The notes under the pieces: generated by a model
Seen by the model: only the letters and a program-made list of their open reading frames with translations
What the model was told of the DNA's origin: nothing
Databases searched by the model: none
Position numbers and translations under genes: made by a program
DNA from: QHXW01 sp035297145
Lineage (GTDB): Bacteria > Acidobacteriota > Terriglobia > Bryobacterales > Bryobacteraceae
Assembly: GCA_035297145.1 (NCBI GenBank)
Contig: DATGZN010000113.1
Span: 62,001-126,000 of the forward strand
Reading direction: 5' to 3'
DNA: 64,000 bases
Part shown: piece by piece, positions 48,083 through 57,155 of the stretch
Layout: each line of letters starts with the position of its first letter
Numbering within the stretch: the first letter of the stretch is position 1

Positions 48083-49489
48083 ATGATCCGCATATTCAGC
48101 CAATACGTCTCACCCAAAAGCTTGGCGCTGATGGCCATCGAGAGCCTGCTGATGTCGCTGGCTCTGGTTTGCGGCGTGTTCGTGCGTTTTTGGAACCAGC
48201 CAGTAGAGTTCGATTCCTTCGTTCAGTTTCCGGATTTCGCCATCCAGATCGTAATTTTCGTCACCATTTTCCAGATCTGCTTTTACTACAGCGATCTATA
48301 TAACGTGCACACGACCCGGACGCGCTATGAGCAGCTGCTGTGCCTGGGACAATCGCTAGGGGCGGGTTGTCTGGCGCTGGGATTGGTCTACTACATTTTT
48401 CCGAGCCTGCTGATCGGACGTGGCGTATTTTTCATCAGCACGGCGCTGGCGGCGACGTTCGTCATAGTGAGCCGCATCGCTCTGGACAGGGCCTGGCAAT
48501 TCGCGGCTCCGAAACAGAACGTTCTGATTCTGGGAACGCAAGAGATGGCGGTTACGGTAGCGCGCGAACTCACGCGCCGGGGCGATTTGAATCTGAACCT
48601 GGTGGGCTTCATGCAAACCGCAGGCTCACCGGACGACCAGCAGGAGCTGTTTGGGCACCCCATCGTGGGGAGCGCGGACCGGCTGGAAGAGATTGCCACG
48701 GAGAAACGCATCGCGCGCATCATCGTGGCGCTGGAAGACCGCCGGCTCAAGATGCCGACGCGCGATCTGGTGAAGCTGCGCGTGCAGGGCGTGAGAGTGG
48801 AGGATGCGCACTCGACTATCTCGTCGCTCAGCGGGAGGGTTTGGCTCAACACGGTACAGCCGAGCTGGTTCGTTTTCTCGGACGGGTTTCACCGGTCCAA
48901 GACAACGCTGGTGTTGAAGCGCTTCATCGACTTGAGTTGCGCGCTGGTAGGGCTAACGTTGTCGCTGCCGATCATGCTGATCCTGGCAATTGCCATCCGG
49001 CTGGACTCCAAGGGCCCGGCGATTTACCGGCAGAAAAGGGTCGGTTATCGAGGCAAATGCTTCGATGTGCTGAAATTCCGATCGATGTGCGCAGATGCGG
49101 AGAAGCTCAATGGCGCGGAGTGGGCTCAAAAAGATGACCCCCGTGTCACGCGAGTCGGACGCTTCATTCGCAAATTCCGTTTAGATGAACTGCCGCAGTT
49201 CATCAACATCATTCGGGGGGAAATGAGCTTCATCGGCCCACGACCGGAACGGCCGGTGTTTGTCGAACAATTGCGGCAGCAAATCTCCTATTACGATGAA
49301 CGCCACTCGGTACGGCCGGGCCTGAGCGGATGGGCGCAAGTGCAATACGGTTACGGAGCCAGTTTAGAGGATGCGATCCGGAAGCTGGAGTACGACCTCT
49401 TCTATCTGAAGAACATGTCGGTGTTCTTCGATTTCGCGATCATGCTCCAGACCGTGCGCATTGTGGTGACCGGGCACGGGGGAAGATAA
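48083..49489 (+). CDS. Undecaprenyl-phosphate sugar phosphotransferase (TIGR03013-type, XrtA-associated)
   Basis: 468 residues. The N-terminal half has four hydrophobic segments (about 10-115) and a CoA-binding-like Rossmann domain (NVLILGTQEMAVTVARELTRRG). The C-terminal half is a bacterial sugar transferase: helix SCALVGLTLSLPIMLILAIAI then RLDSKGPAIYRQKRVGYRGK, KFRSM, DELPQFINIIRGEMSFIGPR. It starts exopolysaccharide synthesis by loading a sugar-1-phosphate onto undecaprenyl phosphate at the inner membrane. It ends the XrtA-type gene run. Confidence 0.93.
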   Translation: MIRIFSQYVSPKSLALMAIESLLMSLALVCGVFVRFWNQPVEFDSFVQFPDFAIQIVIFVTIFQICFYYSDLYNVHTTRTRYEQLLCLGQSLGAGCLALGLVYYIFPSLLIGRGVFFISTALAATFVIVSRIALDRAWQFAAPKQNVLILGTQEMAVTVARELTRRGDLNLNLVGFMQTAGSPDDQQELFGHPIVGSADRLEEIATEKRIARIIVALEDRRLKMPTRDLVKLRVQGVRVEDAHSTISSLSGRVWLNTVQPSWFVFSDGFHRSKTTLVLKRFIDLSCALVGLTLSLPIMLILAIAIRLDSKGPAIYRQKRVGYRGKCFDVLKFRSMCADAEKLNGAEWAQKDDPRVTRVGRFIRKFRLDELPQFINIIRGEMSFIGPRPERPVFVEQLRQQISYYDERHSVRPGLSGWAQVQYGYGASLEDAIRKLEYDLFYLKNMSVFFDFAIMLQTVRIVVTGHGGR

Positions 49490-49572
49490 GTTATCGGGCC
49501 GGAGACGGGCCTCGGCAATCTACGCCGGGAGCCAGTTCCACTCTGTTTTTTTCCGGCTAGCTGCAGGTCGGG

Positions 49573-50949
49573 TCAGGCCTGAAAAAGCGTGCCGCGGCCC
49601 AGCAGCCAGTGCGGATCGAGCCTGCTTTTTGCCTCACGCATCGCCTGAATGTGCTCCGGCGCATATTGCAGCGCAAGCAGAGCGGCTTTGCGCTTGCCCA
49701 GACCATGCTCCGCTGAAACTGTCCCGCCCAATGCCACCGCCTGCTGGGCGAACTCGGTCAGCAGCCGGCTCGACGCCGCGGATTCCACCGCGTTCGCCGG
49801 CAGCATGTTGACGTGCACATGCGCGTCGCCGATGTGCCCGTAGATCACGTAACGGCCCGGTAATTCCTCCTCCAGCCGCCGCCGGTAATAAGCGAGCATC
49901 TCGCGATTGCGGCTGATCGGCACGGCGTAATCGGTCCCCATTTTGAGGAAGCCACCCGGAACCACCTTGGCGATCACCATCTCCGGCAGTGCATGGCGAA
50001 ACTCCCGGAATCGCTCGCGATCCTTCGCCGTCGTCGCGAACCACGAAGCCTCCGTCAACGCCCCGGCGGAAGCAAGCCGAGCTTCCCACGCATCTATGTC
50101 ATCGCCCTCGGCTTCGATCAACAGCGCCGCCCCTGCCGGAGCCGGAATGTCCGGATATCGCTCCAATAGCAGATCGAGCGAGTTCCTGTCCACGTACTCG
50201 ATCATGCGCAGCTCCCCAATGGGCCGCCATGCGTCCACCGCGTCCAGCGCGCGTTCATCTGACGGGAAGAAGACCACGCCCGCGAATAAGCTTGCCGGGA
50301 TCGGCAGCAGTGCCAGCTCCGCTTCCAGCACCACGCCTAGCGTGCCCTCCGATCCGCAGAACAGGTCAATCCAATCCATTCCGGGCTCCAGGCGATAACC
50401 AGCAGTGTATTTGGTCGTGTCCGGGACGGGAATCGCCGGAACCGCGAAGTCGATTCTGTCGCCCCGCCGATGTTCCATGACGCGGCCCTCCATCAGCGCC
50501 ACACGGAGCGCCAGCACATGCCGCCGTGTGCTGCCGTATTTGAAGCTGCGCGATCCGCTGGCGTTGGTAGCGATTGTCCCGCCAACCGAGGCCGTGATCT
50601 CGGTCGGATCGGGAGCATAGAACTGCCGCGTGGGCCTCGCCGCCTCGCGCAGTTCCAACAGTGTGACCGCCGCTCCCACCCGAACACGCCCTTCGCCGAT
50701 TTCGAGCCGTCGGAACTTTTCGAGCGACAGCACCCATCCGCCCTGCGGCACCCGTGCGCCCGTCAGCCCAGACCCCGCACCCGCGAGTGTAATCGGCGTC
50801 CGTTGCTCGCGCGCCGCGTTCAGAACCTCGATGACGCCCGCCTCATCCTCCGGGACGAACAGTTTACTTCCGCTGCCTGTGTAGCCCGACGCGTCAGTCA
50901 AATACCGCGGCGGAATAGAATCAATCGAGCTGGCGCGCATGGCACTCAC
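49573..50949 (-). CDS. FAD-binding oxidoreductase, GlcD/D-lactate dehydrogenase-like
   Basis: 458 residues from a GTG at 50949, or from the ATG at 50940. FAD-binding type 4 (PCMH) domain in the first half: PITLAGAGSGLTGARVPQGG, ASVGGTIATNASGSRSFKYG, LFCGSEGTLGVV; the C-terminal FAD-linked oxidase part has YGHIGDAHVHVNML and GTVSAEHGLGKRKA. The family oxidises glycolate, D-lactate or other 2-hydroxyacids. GlcE and GlcF partners are not adjacent, so it may act as a single-subunit dehydrogenase. Confidence 0.92.
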   Translation of the reverse strand: MSAMRASSIDSIPPRYLTDASGYTGSGSKLFVPEDEAGVIEVLNAAREQRTPITLAGAGSGLTGARVPQGGWVLSLEKFRRLEIGEGRVRVGAAVTLLELREAARPTRQFYAPDPTEITASVGGTIATNASGSRSFKYGSTRRHVLALRVALMEGRVMEHRRGDRIDFAVPAIPVPDTTKYTAGYRLEPGMDWIDLFCGSEGTLGVVLEAELALLPIPASLFAGVVFFPSDERALDAVDAWRPIGELRMIEYVDRNSLDLLLERYPDIPAPAGAALLIEAEGDDIDAWEARLASAGALTEASWFATTAKDRERFREFRHALPEMVIAKVVPGGFLKMGTDYAVPISRNREMLAYYRRRLEEELPGRYVIYGHIGDAHVHVNMLPANAVESAASSRLLTEFAQQAVALGGTVSAEHGLGKRKAALLALQYAPEHIQAMREAKSRLDPHWLLGRGTLFQA

Positions 50950-50988
50950 TATAGCTTCAGTCCGGCTCCTCCGTCGCCGCCGGAGAAG

Positions 50989-52887
50989 TCATGGATTATG
51001 GACATCCTGGCCCGAAAGAGTAACAAAAAGCCGGCGAGTGGTCGCAGCATCCGCGGCTTTTCCCTGCTTTTCGAGCACGGCTGCCCGCAGCAGCAGCAAC
51101 CGAGGAAACGCCAGCCCAGCAAAGAGGTCCGGCGTCGGGTTGGGTATCGGATTCCTCTGGACAAAGCGTGCGGCATCCTCGATGTGTCCGGTTTCTATCT
51201 GCGCCCACGCCACGAGGACCGGCAGAATCTCCCGCGGTTCGGCTGCGGAGTGCTGATACGCCTCGGACAGCACGGGCGCGGCGGCTGAGAACTCATTTTG
51301 CAGCAGAAGCGCATAGCCAAGCATCAGGTTTCGTGTGGGCTCTTCTTCCGGACGGGGCAGAAGTCCGAGTGCTCGCTGTCTCCATTCTGCCGGTGGCGCC
51401 GGCGCCTGGCACAGAAAGCGAGCCACGGCCGCCACTGCCGAGCCGCGCGGCCCCTGCGCTCGCTGCGCAAATTCGCGAGCCCGTGTGCCATCCCCCAGTT
51501 CCAATTCCCATACAGCGAGCTGCGCATTCAGTTGTGGCACAAGGCCGCTCGCAAGTGCCAGAACGTCGTGCGTGTATGCTTCCAGGCGTTCCACGGCCCG
51601 CTTCCGCCGGCCCGTCACGAATTCCCATTCGGCGCGCCGCAGTTGCGGGAGCGGGTCGTTGCGCCTTGCTTCCAGGTATTGATTGAAGAGGGTGTCCGCG
51701 CCGCTGATGTCGCCTGTCCGCAAGCGCGCGTGCGCTGCTTTCATCAACGCGCCACCGCCGTTGAAGGCGTTGTCCTTCTCGAACGCCTGACGATAGTACT
51801 GCTCGGCCTGCGCAAACTGGCCGAAGTAGAAGTTCACATCCCCGAGCGAGTCGAGCGCATTCGGATCAGCCGGCCGGATGCGCCGGTATTCGTCGAGCGC
51901 CATGGTAGCCGCGGTCAGATCGCCGGCGAACATTTCGGCATAACCCAGGTCGTTCCATAACTCAGGATTCTCCGGCTCAACTGCCAGGGCGTTTTTGATG
52001 CTCTGCGCTGCCTCGTGATACCGCCGGGCGTTCAGGTTGGCTTGAGCCAGCCTGCGGAACAGGCCGATGTCCCCGGGATCGAGCCGTGCCACGGTTTCGA
52101 GCGCCCGCATGGTCCCAGCCTGGTCGCCGCGCAGTTCCGCCGCCAAGGCAGTGATACGAGCCCGCTCCAGCTCTTGAATGGCACCGCCGCGTGCTGATGC
52201 GAGCGTCAGGACTTTTTCTGCTTCGGCCCGGTCATTCTGCCCGGCGGCCAATTGTGCCCAAGCGACATACGACTGGCCGAAGTTCGGGTCAGCCGCCACT
52301 GCTCGGGAAAAGGCCGCAGCCGCGGCGTGCGGATCGGAGGATTCAAGGCCGGCACAATACTCGCGAAGCGCCTGATCCTGCGGTGTTCCAAAAGTCCGGA
52401 CGGGGGCGGCCAACTGTTTTGCCAGAGAATCCGCCAGCCGGATCACTCCATCGGATTCGGGGACGGTTGCGGATAGCACCCGCTCGATCTTCCCGCGCGA
52501 CCCATCGAACAGCTCGGCATCGAGCCGAAGGTTCGTGCCCACGCGCGACAGGCGTCCGTACAGAAGACGGTTAGCCCCCGCTAGCAGGGCGGCGGACCGT
52601 TCCGTCGAGATCCCCGGAGCCGCGATAGGCCGCGGTCCCAAACTAAGATCGGATGCGTGGAGCTGGCGGAAATCGATGACGGAGACCGCGCGCGAACCGG
52701 CGAGCTCCGCGTCCATGACTTCGGACACCGCACGCCCCATCCAGTTGAGCGAATCGTCGCCCGTCAGATTTTCGAATCGAAGGATCGCCAACCGCCGCGT
52801 GCCGGCCGGCTTCTGTTGGCAATTGGAAAGAATCAGGGTTGTGAATAACGCGAGAACAAGCGCGCCGCGGGCGCCGCTAGAGAACAC
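50989..52887 (-). CDS. TPR lipoprotein
   Basis: 632 residues. The N-terminus has a lipobox (LFTTLILSNCQQ; Cys23). Residues 30-165 form an alpha/beta domain reminiscent of FlgO/adenylate-cyclase-associated domains (RLAILRFENLTGDD, RLLYGRLSRVGTNLRLDAEL). The rest is a series of tetratricopeptide-type repeats (for example HEAAQSIKNALAVEPENPEL, QAEQYYRQAFEKDNAF). It is likely an outer-membrane or periplasmic scaffold. It overlaps the TPR gene at 52877 by 11 bases and lies downstream of it. Confidence 0.85.
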   Translation of the reverse strand: MFSSGARGALVLALFTTLILSNCQQKPAGTRRLAILRFENLTGDDSLNWMGRAVSEVMDAELAGSRAVSVIDFRQLHASDLSLGPRPIAAPGISTERSAALLAGANRLLYGRLSRVGTNLRLDAELFDGSRGKIERVLSATVPESDGVIRLADSLAKQLAAPVRTFGTPQDQALREYCAGLESSDPHAAAAAFSRAVAADPNFGQSYVAWAQLAAGQNDRAEAEKVLTLASARGGAIQELERARITALAAELRGDQAGTMRALETVARLDPGDIGLFRRLAQANLNARRYHEAAQSIKNALAVEPENPELWNDLGYAEMFAGDLTAATMALDEYRRIRPADPNALDSLGDVNFYFGQFAQAEQYYRQAFEKDNAFNGGGALMKAAHARLRTGDISGADTLFNQYLEARRNDPLPQLRRAEWEFVTGRRKRAVERLEAYTHDVLALASGLVPQLNAQLAVWELELGDGTRAREFAQRAQGPRGSAVAAVARFLCQAPAPPAEWRQRALGLLPRPEEEPTRNLMLGYALLLQNEFSAAAPVLSEAYQHSAAEPREILPVLVAWAQIETGHIEDAARFVQRNPIPNPTPDLFAGLAFPRLLLLRAAVLEKQGKAADAATTRRLFVTLSGQDVHNP

Positions 52888-53662
52888 GCGGTTCCATCGC
52901 GAGTAGCTCCTGGAACTCCGGCATCTGATGGAGTGAGGTGAATTCGGGGTCTTCCATCATCTTTTTGCGATCGGCGTAGCCTTCCTCCAGCGCTTTGCGA
53001 ATGTAGGTGAGGGCGCGGTCGTTCATGCCTGCCTTGGCGTAAGTCTTGGCCAGATAGTAGTGAAACTTGGCGCGCTCATCGACGCTGCGTTCCTGCAACA
53101 GGACGCCCCAGGAATTGCGATGCTCGAACACGTCCGGGTCCAGCGCCAGCGCCTTCTGGTAAGCCACGATCGCGCTCTTGTAGTTCTTGCGCGCGAAAAA
53201 CGCGGTGCCCAGGTTGCTAAAAATCGAAGCGGAATTCGGCGAAAGCTTCAGTGCCCTCTGGTAGAGCTTGGTAGCCCGGCGGAAGCTCTTATTCGAGTAG
53301 TAGATGGTCCCGAGGTTGTTGACGGCCTCGGGATAGTTGGCATCCAGTTTGATGGAACGCTCGTAGTATCGCTTGGCGAGGTCCATTTGCATCATCTGGT
53401 GGTAGGCGATGCCGATCTTGTTCTGAATGATGGCGGAATCGAGCGGTCCCTCTTTGTAGGTCTCCGCTGCCTCCCGGTACATCTTGCGCGCCATCAAAAT
53501 ATCGCCGCGCTTTTCCGGGCTCAACGGCACCAGTGCAGGCGCGGTTGGGGCCGTTTCCACGTGATCAGGAAGTTTGGAAGCCTCCAGCAGCGTATTCTGT
53601 GCCGGAATCATTGCCGGGAGCCAGAGAACCGAAGTGAAGCAGAACCAACGAGTCGAGACCAT
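52877..53662 (-). CDS. Secreted TPR protein
   Basis: 261 residues with a signal peptide (MVSTRWFCFTSVLWLPAMIPAQ). From about residue 50 there are five TPR units (RKMYREAAETYKEG, QMDLAKRYYERSIKLDANYP, KSFRRATKLYQRALKLSPNS, KNYKSAIVAYQKALALDPDV, GMNDRALTYIRKALEEG). TPRs mediate protein-protein contact. It is encoded 15 bases after the PBP gene and before the TPR lipoprotein, so all three are probably co-transcribed and may act together in the envelope. Confidence 0.88.
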   Translation of the reverse strand: MVSTRWFCFTSVLWLPAMIPAQNTLLEASKLPDHVETAPTAPALVPLSPEKRGDILMARKMYREAAETYKEGPLDSAIIQNKIGIAYHQMMQMDLAKRYYERSIKLDANYPEAVNNLGTIYYSNKSFRRATKLYQRALKLSPNSASIFSNLGTAFFARKNYKSAIVAYQKALALDPDVFEHRNSWGVLLQERSVDERAKFHYYLAKTYAKAGMNDRALTYIRKALEEGYADRKKMMEDPEFTSLHQMPEFQELLAMEPRVL

Positions 53663-53677
53663 ACGGCCTCCTTGGCT

Positions 53678-56224
53678 CTATTTAAACACATCCATAAGGC
53701 GCCGGAAAAACCCCTTATGCTTTTGCTGCTTTTGGTCCTGTTGGTCGTGCGGAGGATCGTTGGGAGGCGCCGGACTTCCGGCCTGAGGAACACGGCGCAA
53801 CCGTGGATCGGCGGAAGCGAGTTGGGTGCCGTTTGCCGGCGCGACAGGCGGAGCAGCGGGAAGCTCCCATCCCGCCACATGCGTGGCTCCCGGGCTCGAG
53901 CCGCCATGCAGCGGGCAGGTGCCCACGGGCTGCGTTCCGGCGATGAATACCTCGGTTTTACGAATGGGGCAGAACGGAGTGGCCGGCATGCCTGATTGCG
54001 GATCAATCTCCACCGAAACCACACCGTCAGGCGCTGGAAACGGCTTGGCGTCGCGATAACCGCGGAAGGCGAGAGCGCGCTTCATGAATTCCGCCCAGAT
54101 AGGCGCGGCCGAGTGCGCGCCTTCCAGGTTCAGTTCCCGGTTGTCATCGAACCCGACCCAGACCACGCACAACAGCTCGGTCGTGAAGCCCGCGAACCAG
54201 CCGTCCCGATCAGACGTCCCGGTCTTGCCGGCTGCTGGAACGGTGAATCCGCCGGCGCGCACCGCCGCGGCCGTTCCCGAGCGCAGCACCTCTTCCAGCA
54301 TGCTGACCATCAGATACGTAACGCGCGGATCCAGCACCTGCCTGGACTGCGGTTTGTCCTGGAGCAGCGTGGAGCCGTTCTGCGCGCGGACGCTCGTGAT
54401 CCAGTAGGGTTTGAGATATGTTCCCTGGTTCGCGAATAGCGTGTAGGCGCCAGCGATCTCCATGGGCGTTGTGTCATAGGAGCCGATGGCCACGGCCGGC
54501 GTAGCCTGGATGTCTTCGTTAAGCCCGGCTTTCTTCGCGAATTGCACCACAGCGTCATATCCGACCATCTCCGCGACCTTGATGGTCGCGATGTTCATGG
54601 AATGCGCCAGTGCCTGCCGCAGCGTCACTTCGCCGTAATACTCATGCTTGAAATTGTGGGGCTCGTAGGGTTTATTGTCGAACCAGAAGGTTGTCGGCGC
54701 GTCATCCACCATGGTCGCGGGCGTGATGATCTGCTGCCCGCCTTCCACCGCGGTGTTTAGCGCCGTTGCGTAGACAAATGGTTTAAACGAGGATCCCGGC
54801 TGGCGCATGCTCCACACGCGGTCCAACTGGCTGGTTCCGTAGTTGCGTCCACCCACGAGCGCCTTGACTGCTCCGGTGTGGGGATCGATCGCGATGAGGG
54901 CTACTTGCGGGTCCGGGAACGCCACGTTCTTGAACCGGCGCTGTTTCTTCAGTTGCTCATCGACGTGCTGCATTCCCATGCGCACGGCTTCCACCGCCGC
55001 CCGTTGCAGATCCAGATCGAGCGTGGTGTAGATGCGGTAGGTGCTGGCCTGAAAATCTTTGTCCTGGAAGCGCGTTTGCAGATCGTCGTTCACCATGTCA
55101 ACGAAGTAAGGAGCCTCCGACGATTCCGATACGCTGCTCACGAGCTGGATGGGAGTGTCGCATGCCAGCGCGTATTCGCGCTCGCTGATGAAGCCGTTCT
55201 GCCGCATCAGCGCGAGAACCACATTGCGCCGCTCACGCATCCGGTCGGGATGGCGGAAGGGGTTGTAGTAGCTGGGCCGCTGGACCAGGCCGGCGAGCAT
55301 GGCCGACTCGGGGATCGTGAGCTGCCGGATATCCTTTCCGAAATACGCCTGCGCGCCTTCGCCGAATCCACGGATGCCAAAAGTGCCGCGCTGGCCAAGG
55401 GGGATTTGGTTGCAATAGAACTCGAAAATCTGCTGCTTGGAGAGCTTTTGCTCCAGCTCCAGCGTGATCATCACCTCGGCGGCCTTGCGCTTCCAACTCT
55501 TGTCGCTATCCAGCCAGAACTGCCGCGCAAGCTGCATGCTCAGCGTCGATGCGCCTTCCGCCCTGCGGCCTTCCTTCAAGTCGACGTAGGCGGCTTTCAC
55601 AATGCGAAACGGGTCGAACCCCGCATGCTGGAAGAAGCGTTTGTCTTCGGCTGAGATGACGGCCTGCACCAGGACCTGGGGAATATCGGGGTAGTGCACG
55701 ATACGCCGCTTCTCGCGGTTGCGGTCGTATAGATTGGTCATCAGCTCCGGTTCGAGCTGAAATTGCTCGCGATCCGTATTGTCCTGGAGCGAAATGATTT
55801 GCGAAATCCGGCCGTTGGCGAATTTGATGACGCCCGCTTCATCGCGGGAGTAGGAATCGGGCCCCGGAAAGACTTCAATCGCGTCGGGCCGGATATTGAA
55901 CCAGCCCATGGGATTGCCGCGGGAATCGCTGTAGCCCGCGCGGCGCAGATCGGCCACCAACTCATCGGGTGAGATGGTGTCTCCCACCCCGATCAACTTG
56001 GGTGCCGCATAAATCTTTGAGGTATTGGCGAAAGGTCCCGCTCGGAGCTTCTCGTCGATGAGGTGCGAGTACCTGACGTAAAAATAAGTGAAGCCGATCA
56101 AGCCGGCCGTGACCAGCAGAATGAAGCCGGCCAACAGCACTTTTCCGGCAGGCCCCATAACGAAGCGGGCCAGCCTGGCATTTTTCGGGACCCGGACCTT
56201 CATTTCTTTCTTCTTACGGGCCAT
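53678..56224 (-). CDS. Class A penicillin-binding protein (PBP1b-like)
   Basis: 848 residues. Transmembrane helix about 28-50, UB2H-like domain 70-150 (DELVADLRRAGYSD), GT51 transglycosylase about 175-355 with catalytic Glu193 (SAEDKRFFQHAGFD), and transpeptidase about 430-760 with Ser478 (PGSSFKPF; SxxK), SMN at 542-544 and KTG at 667-669. It polymerises and cross-links peptidoglycan. The C-terminal 60 residues are proline/alanine-rich and low in complexity (PVAPANGTQLASADP). First gene of a unit with two TPR proteins. Confidence 0.95.
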   Translation of the reverse strand: MARKKKEMKVRVPKNARLARFVMGPAGKVLLAGFILLVTAGLIGFTYFYVRYSHLIDEKLRAGPFANTSKIYAAPKLIGVGDTISPDELVADLRRAGYSDSRGNPMGWFNIRPDAIEVFPGPDSYSRDEAGVIKFANGRISQIISLQDNTDREQFQLEPELMTNLYDRNREKRRIVHYPDIPQVLVQAVISAEDKRFFQHAGFDPFRIVKAAYVDLKEGRRAEGASTLSMQLARQFWLDSDKSWKRKAAEVMITLELEQKLSKQQIFEFYCNQIPLGQRGTFGIRGFGEGAQAYFGKDIRQLTIPESAMLAGLVQRPSYYNPFRHPDRMRERRNVVLALMRQNGFISEREYALACDTPIQLVSSVSESSEAPYFVDMVNDDLQTRFQDKDFQASTYRIYTTLDLDLQRAAVEAVRMGMQHVDEQLKKQRRFKNVAFPDPQVALIAIDPHTGAVKALVGGRNYGTSQLDRVWSMRQPGSSFKPFVYATALNTAVEGGQQIITPATMVDDAPTTFWFDNKPYEPHNFKHEYYGEVTLRQALAHSMNIATIKVAEMVGYDAVVQFAKKAGLNEDIQATPAVAIGSYDTTPMEIAGAYTLFANQGTYLKPYWITSVRAQNGSTLLQDKPQSRQVLDPRVTYLMVSMLEEVLRSGTAAAVRAGGFTVPAAGKTGTSDRDGWFAGFTTELLCVVWVGFDDNRELNLEGAHSAAPIWAEFMKRALAFRGYRDAKPFPAPDGVVSVEIDPQSGMPATPFCPIRKTEVFIAGTQPVGTCPLHGGSSPGATHVAGWELPAAPPVAPANGTQLASADPRLRRVPQAGSPAPPNDPPHDQQDQKQQKHKGFFRRLMDVFK

Positions 56225-56293
56225 GCGACGTTCTCATTGTAGCAGCGGGATCTAAACCAATGATCTGTGAGTGTCCGCATTCGGACACTGAGC

Positions 56294-56653
56294 CTATCGC
56301 ACTTCTGCAATGGTAGACGAGAAATGCAGGTCCACCGTGTACAGCGGGAAGTTGACCCGCACCACGTAGTGGACGTCGATGGGGGCAGTTCCCGGCAAGC
56401 GGCGAATGTCCAATTGGTTAGGAGAGATATCGAGGCCGAGCGAGCGTCCGCGATCCAGAACGAACTGCCGCGCTACGTTCTCGGAGCTGATGTGGGATGT
56501 GCGGAGAAGCCGCGACAGCTCGAAATTGTGCAGATAAAACGGGAACGAGCAGGATACCGATCGAGGCTAGCGCGGCCAGTACCTCCCAGCCCGCTATCAG
56601 GCGCCAGACCAGGGTGCGTGAGCCACTCGCGCGGTCATCGCGTCGCCGTTCAC
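56294..56653 (-). pseudogene. Membrane-anchored conserved protein, frame disrupted
   Basis: The coding signal is split between frames. One frame reads RRRDDRASGSRTLVWRLIAG and a membrane helix (LAALASIGILLVP); the sequence then continues in another frame as PFYLHNFELSRLLRTSHI... and ends FPLYTVDLHFSS before a stop at 56294. An extra C in the CCC run (GGG at 56541-56543 on the plus strand) joins them: deleting it restores VPFYLHNFEL, a phrase I recognise from intact acidobacterial homologues. No start codon exists in the first frame; the GTG at 56653 is in the second, so another indel may lie near the start. Pseudogene or sequence error. Confidence 0.6.
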
Positions 56654-57102
56654 GGGCGCGGCTCAGAGTCCTTTGAGGCTGCCGCGCAAAGCTCTTCCCA
56701 CATGTCGCCGCTCTCAGTCCACTCGGGGTTGTCGAGGCCGGAGATGCGTAGCTCTTCCTCTTTGAGGGTGCCGTGGCCGTAAGGGCAGATGTATTCGATG
56801 CGCGGCCGTCCGAGTTGCAGCATGCGGCCCCACGAACCCGTCTCGATAGGCATGCGCAGCCGCCGCAGGCACACCCGGCAGCGGTACCTCTGGTCCAAAA
56901 CACAGAGATAGAGCAATCCCACGGTAATGAGGAACCAGGCGCCCACGGCGAGCGTGAAGGCGAGATCGATTCCGAACCGCGGTAATCGAATGCCGCGGAA
57001 CAACAGTGGCGAGGACCAGTACCAATTGATCCCGTTGAGTACGCCGAAAGACACCGCCCCGGCGATTCCCAGCTTCCCTGCGAGAAGAGCCCAGTACTTC
57101 AT
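56650..57102 (-). CDS. Membrane protein with Cys-rich zinc-ribbon-like tail
   Basis: 150 residues. Two hydrophobic helices at about 5-25 and 45-68 (FTLAVGAWFLITVGLLYLCV), then a cytoplasmic part with C-x2-C (YRCRVCLRRL) and a late C-x2-GHG (YICPYGHGTL) that may bind zinc. The acidic C-terminus (KEEELRISGLDNPEW) follows. Recognisable as an acidobacterial conserved membrane protein, function unknown. The TGA overlaps the GTG of the disrupted gene, suggesting they were one transcript. Confidence 0.75.
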   Translation of the reverse strand: MKYWALLAGKLGIAGAVSFGVLNGINWYWSSPLLFRGIRLPRFGIDLAFTLAVGAWFLITVGLLYLCVLDQRYRCRVCLRRLRMPIETGSWGRMLQLGRPRIEYICPYGHGTLKEEELRISGLDNPEWTESGDMWEELCAAASKDSEPRP

Positions 57103-57155
57103 ATCCGTTAGACGCTACTTATAGTTTAAAGTTTCCTTGTCCACTGCAAAAGGGC

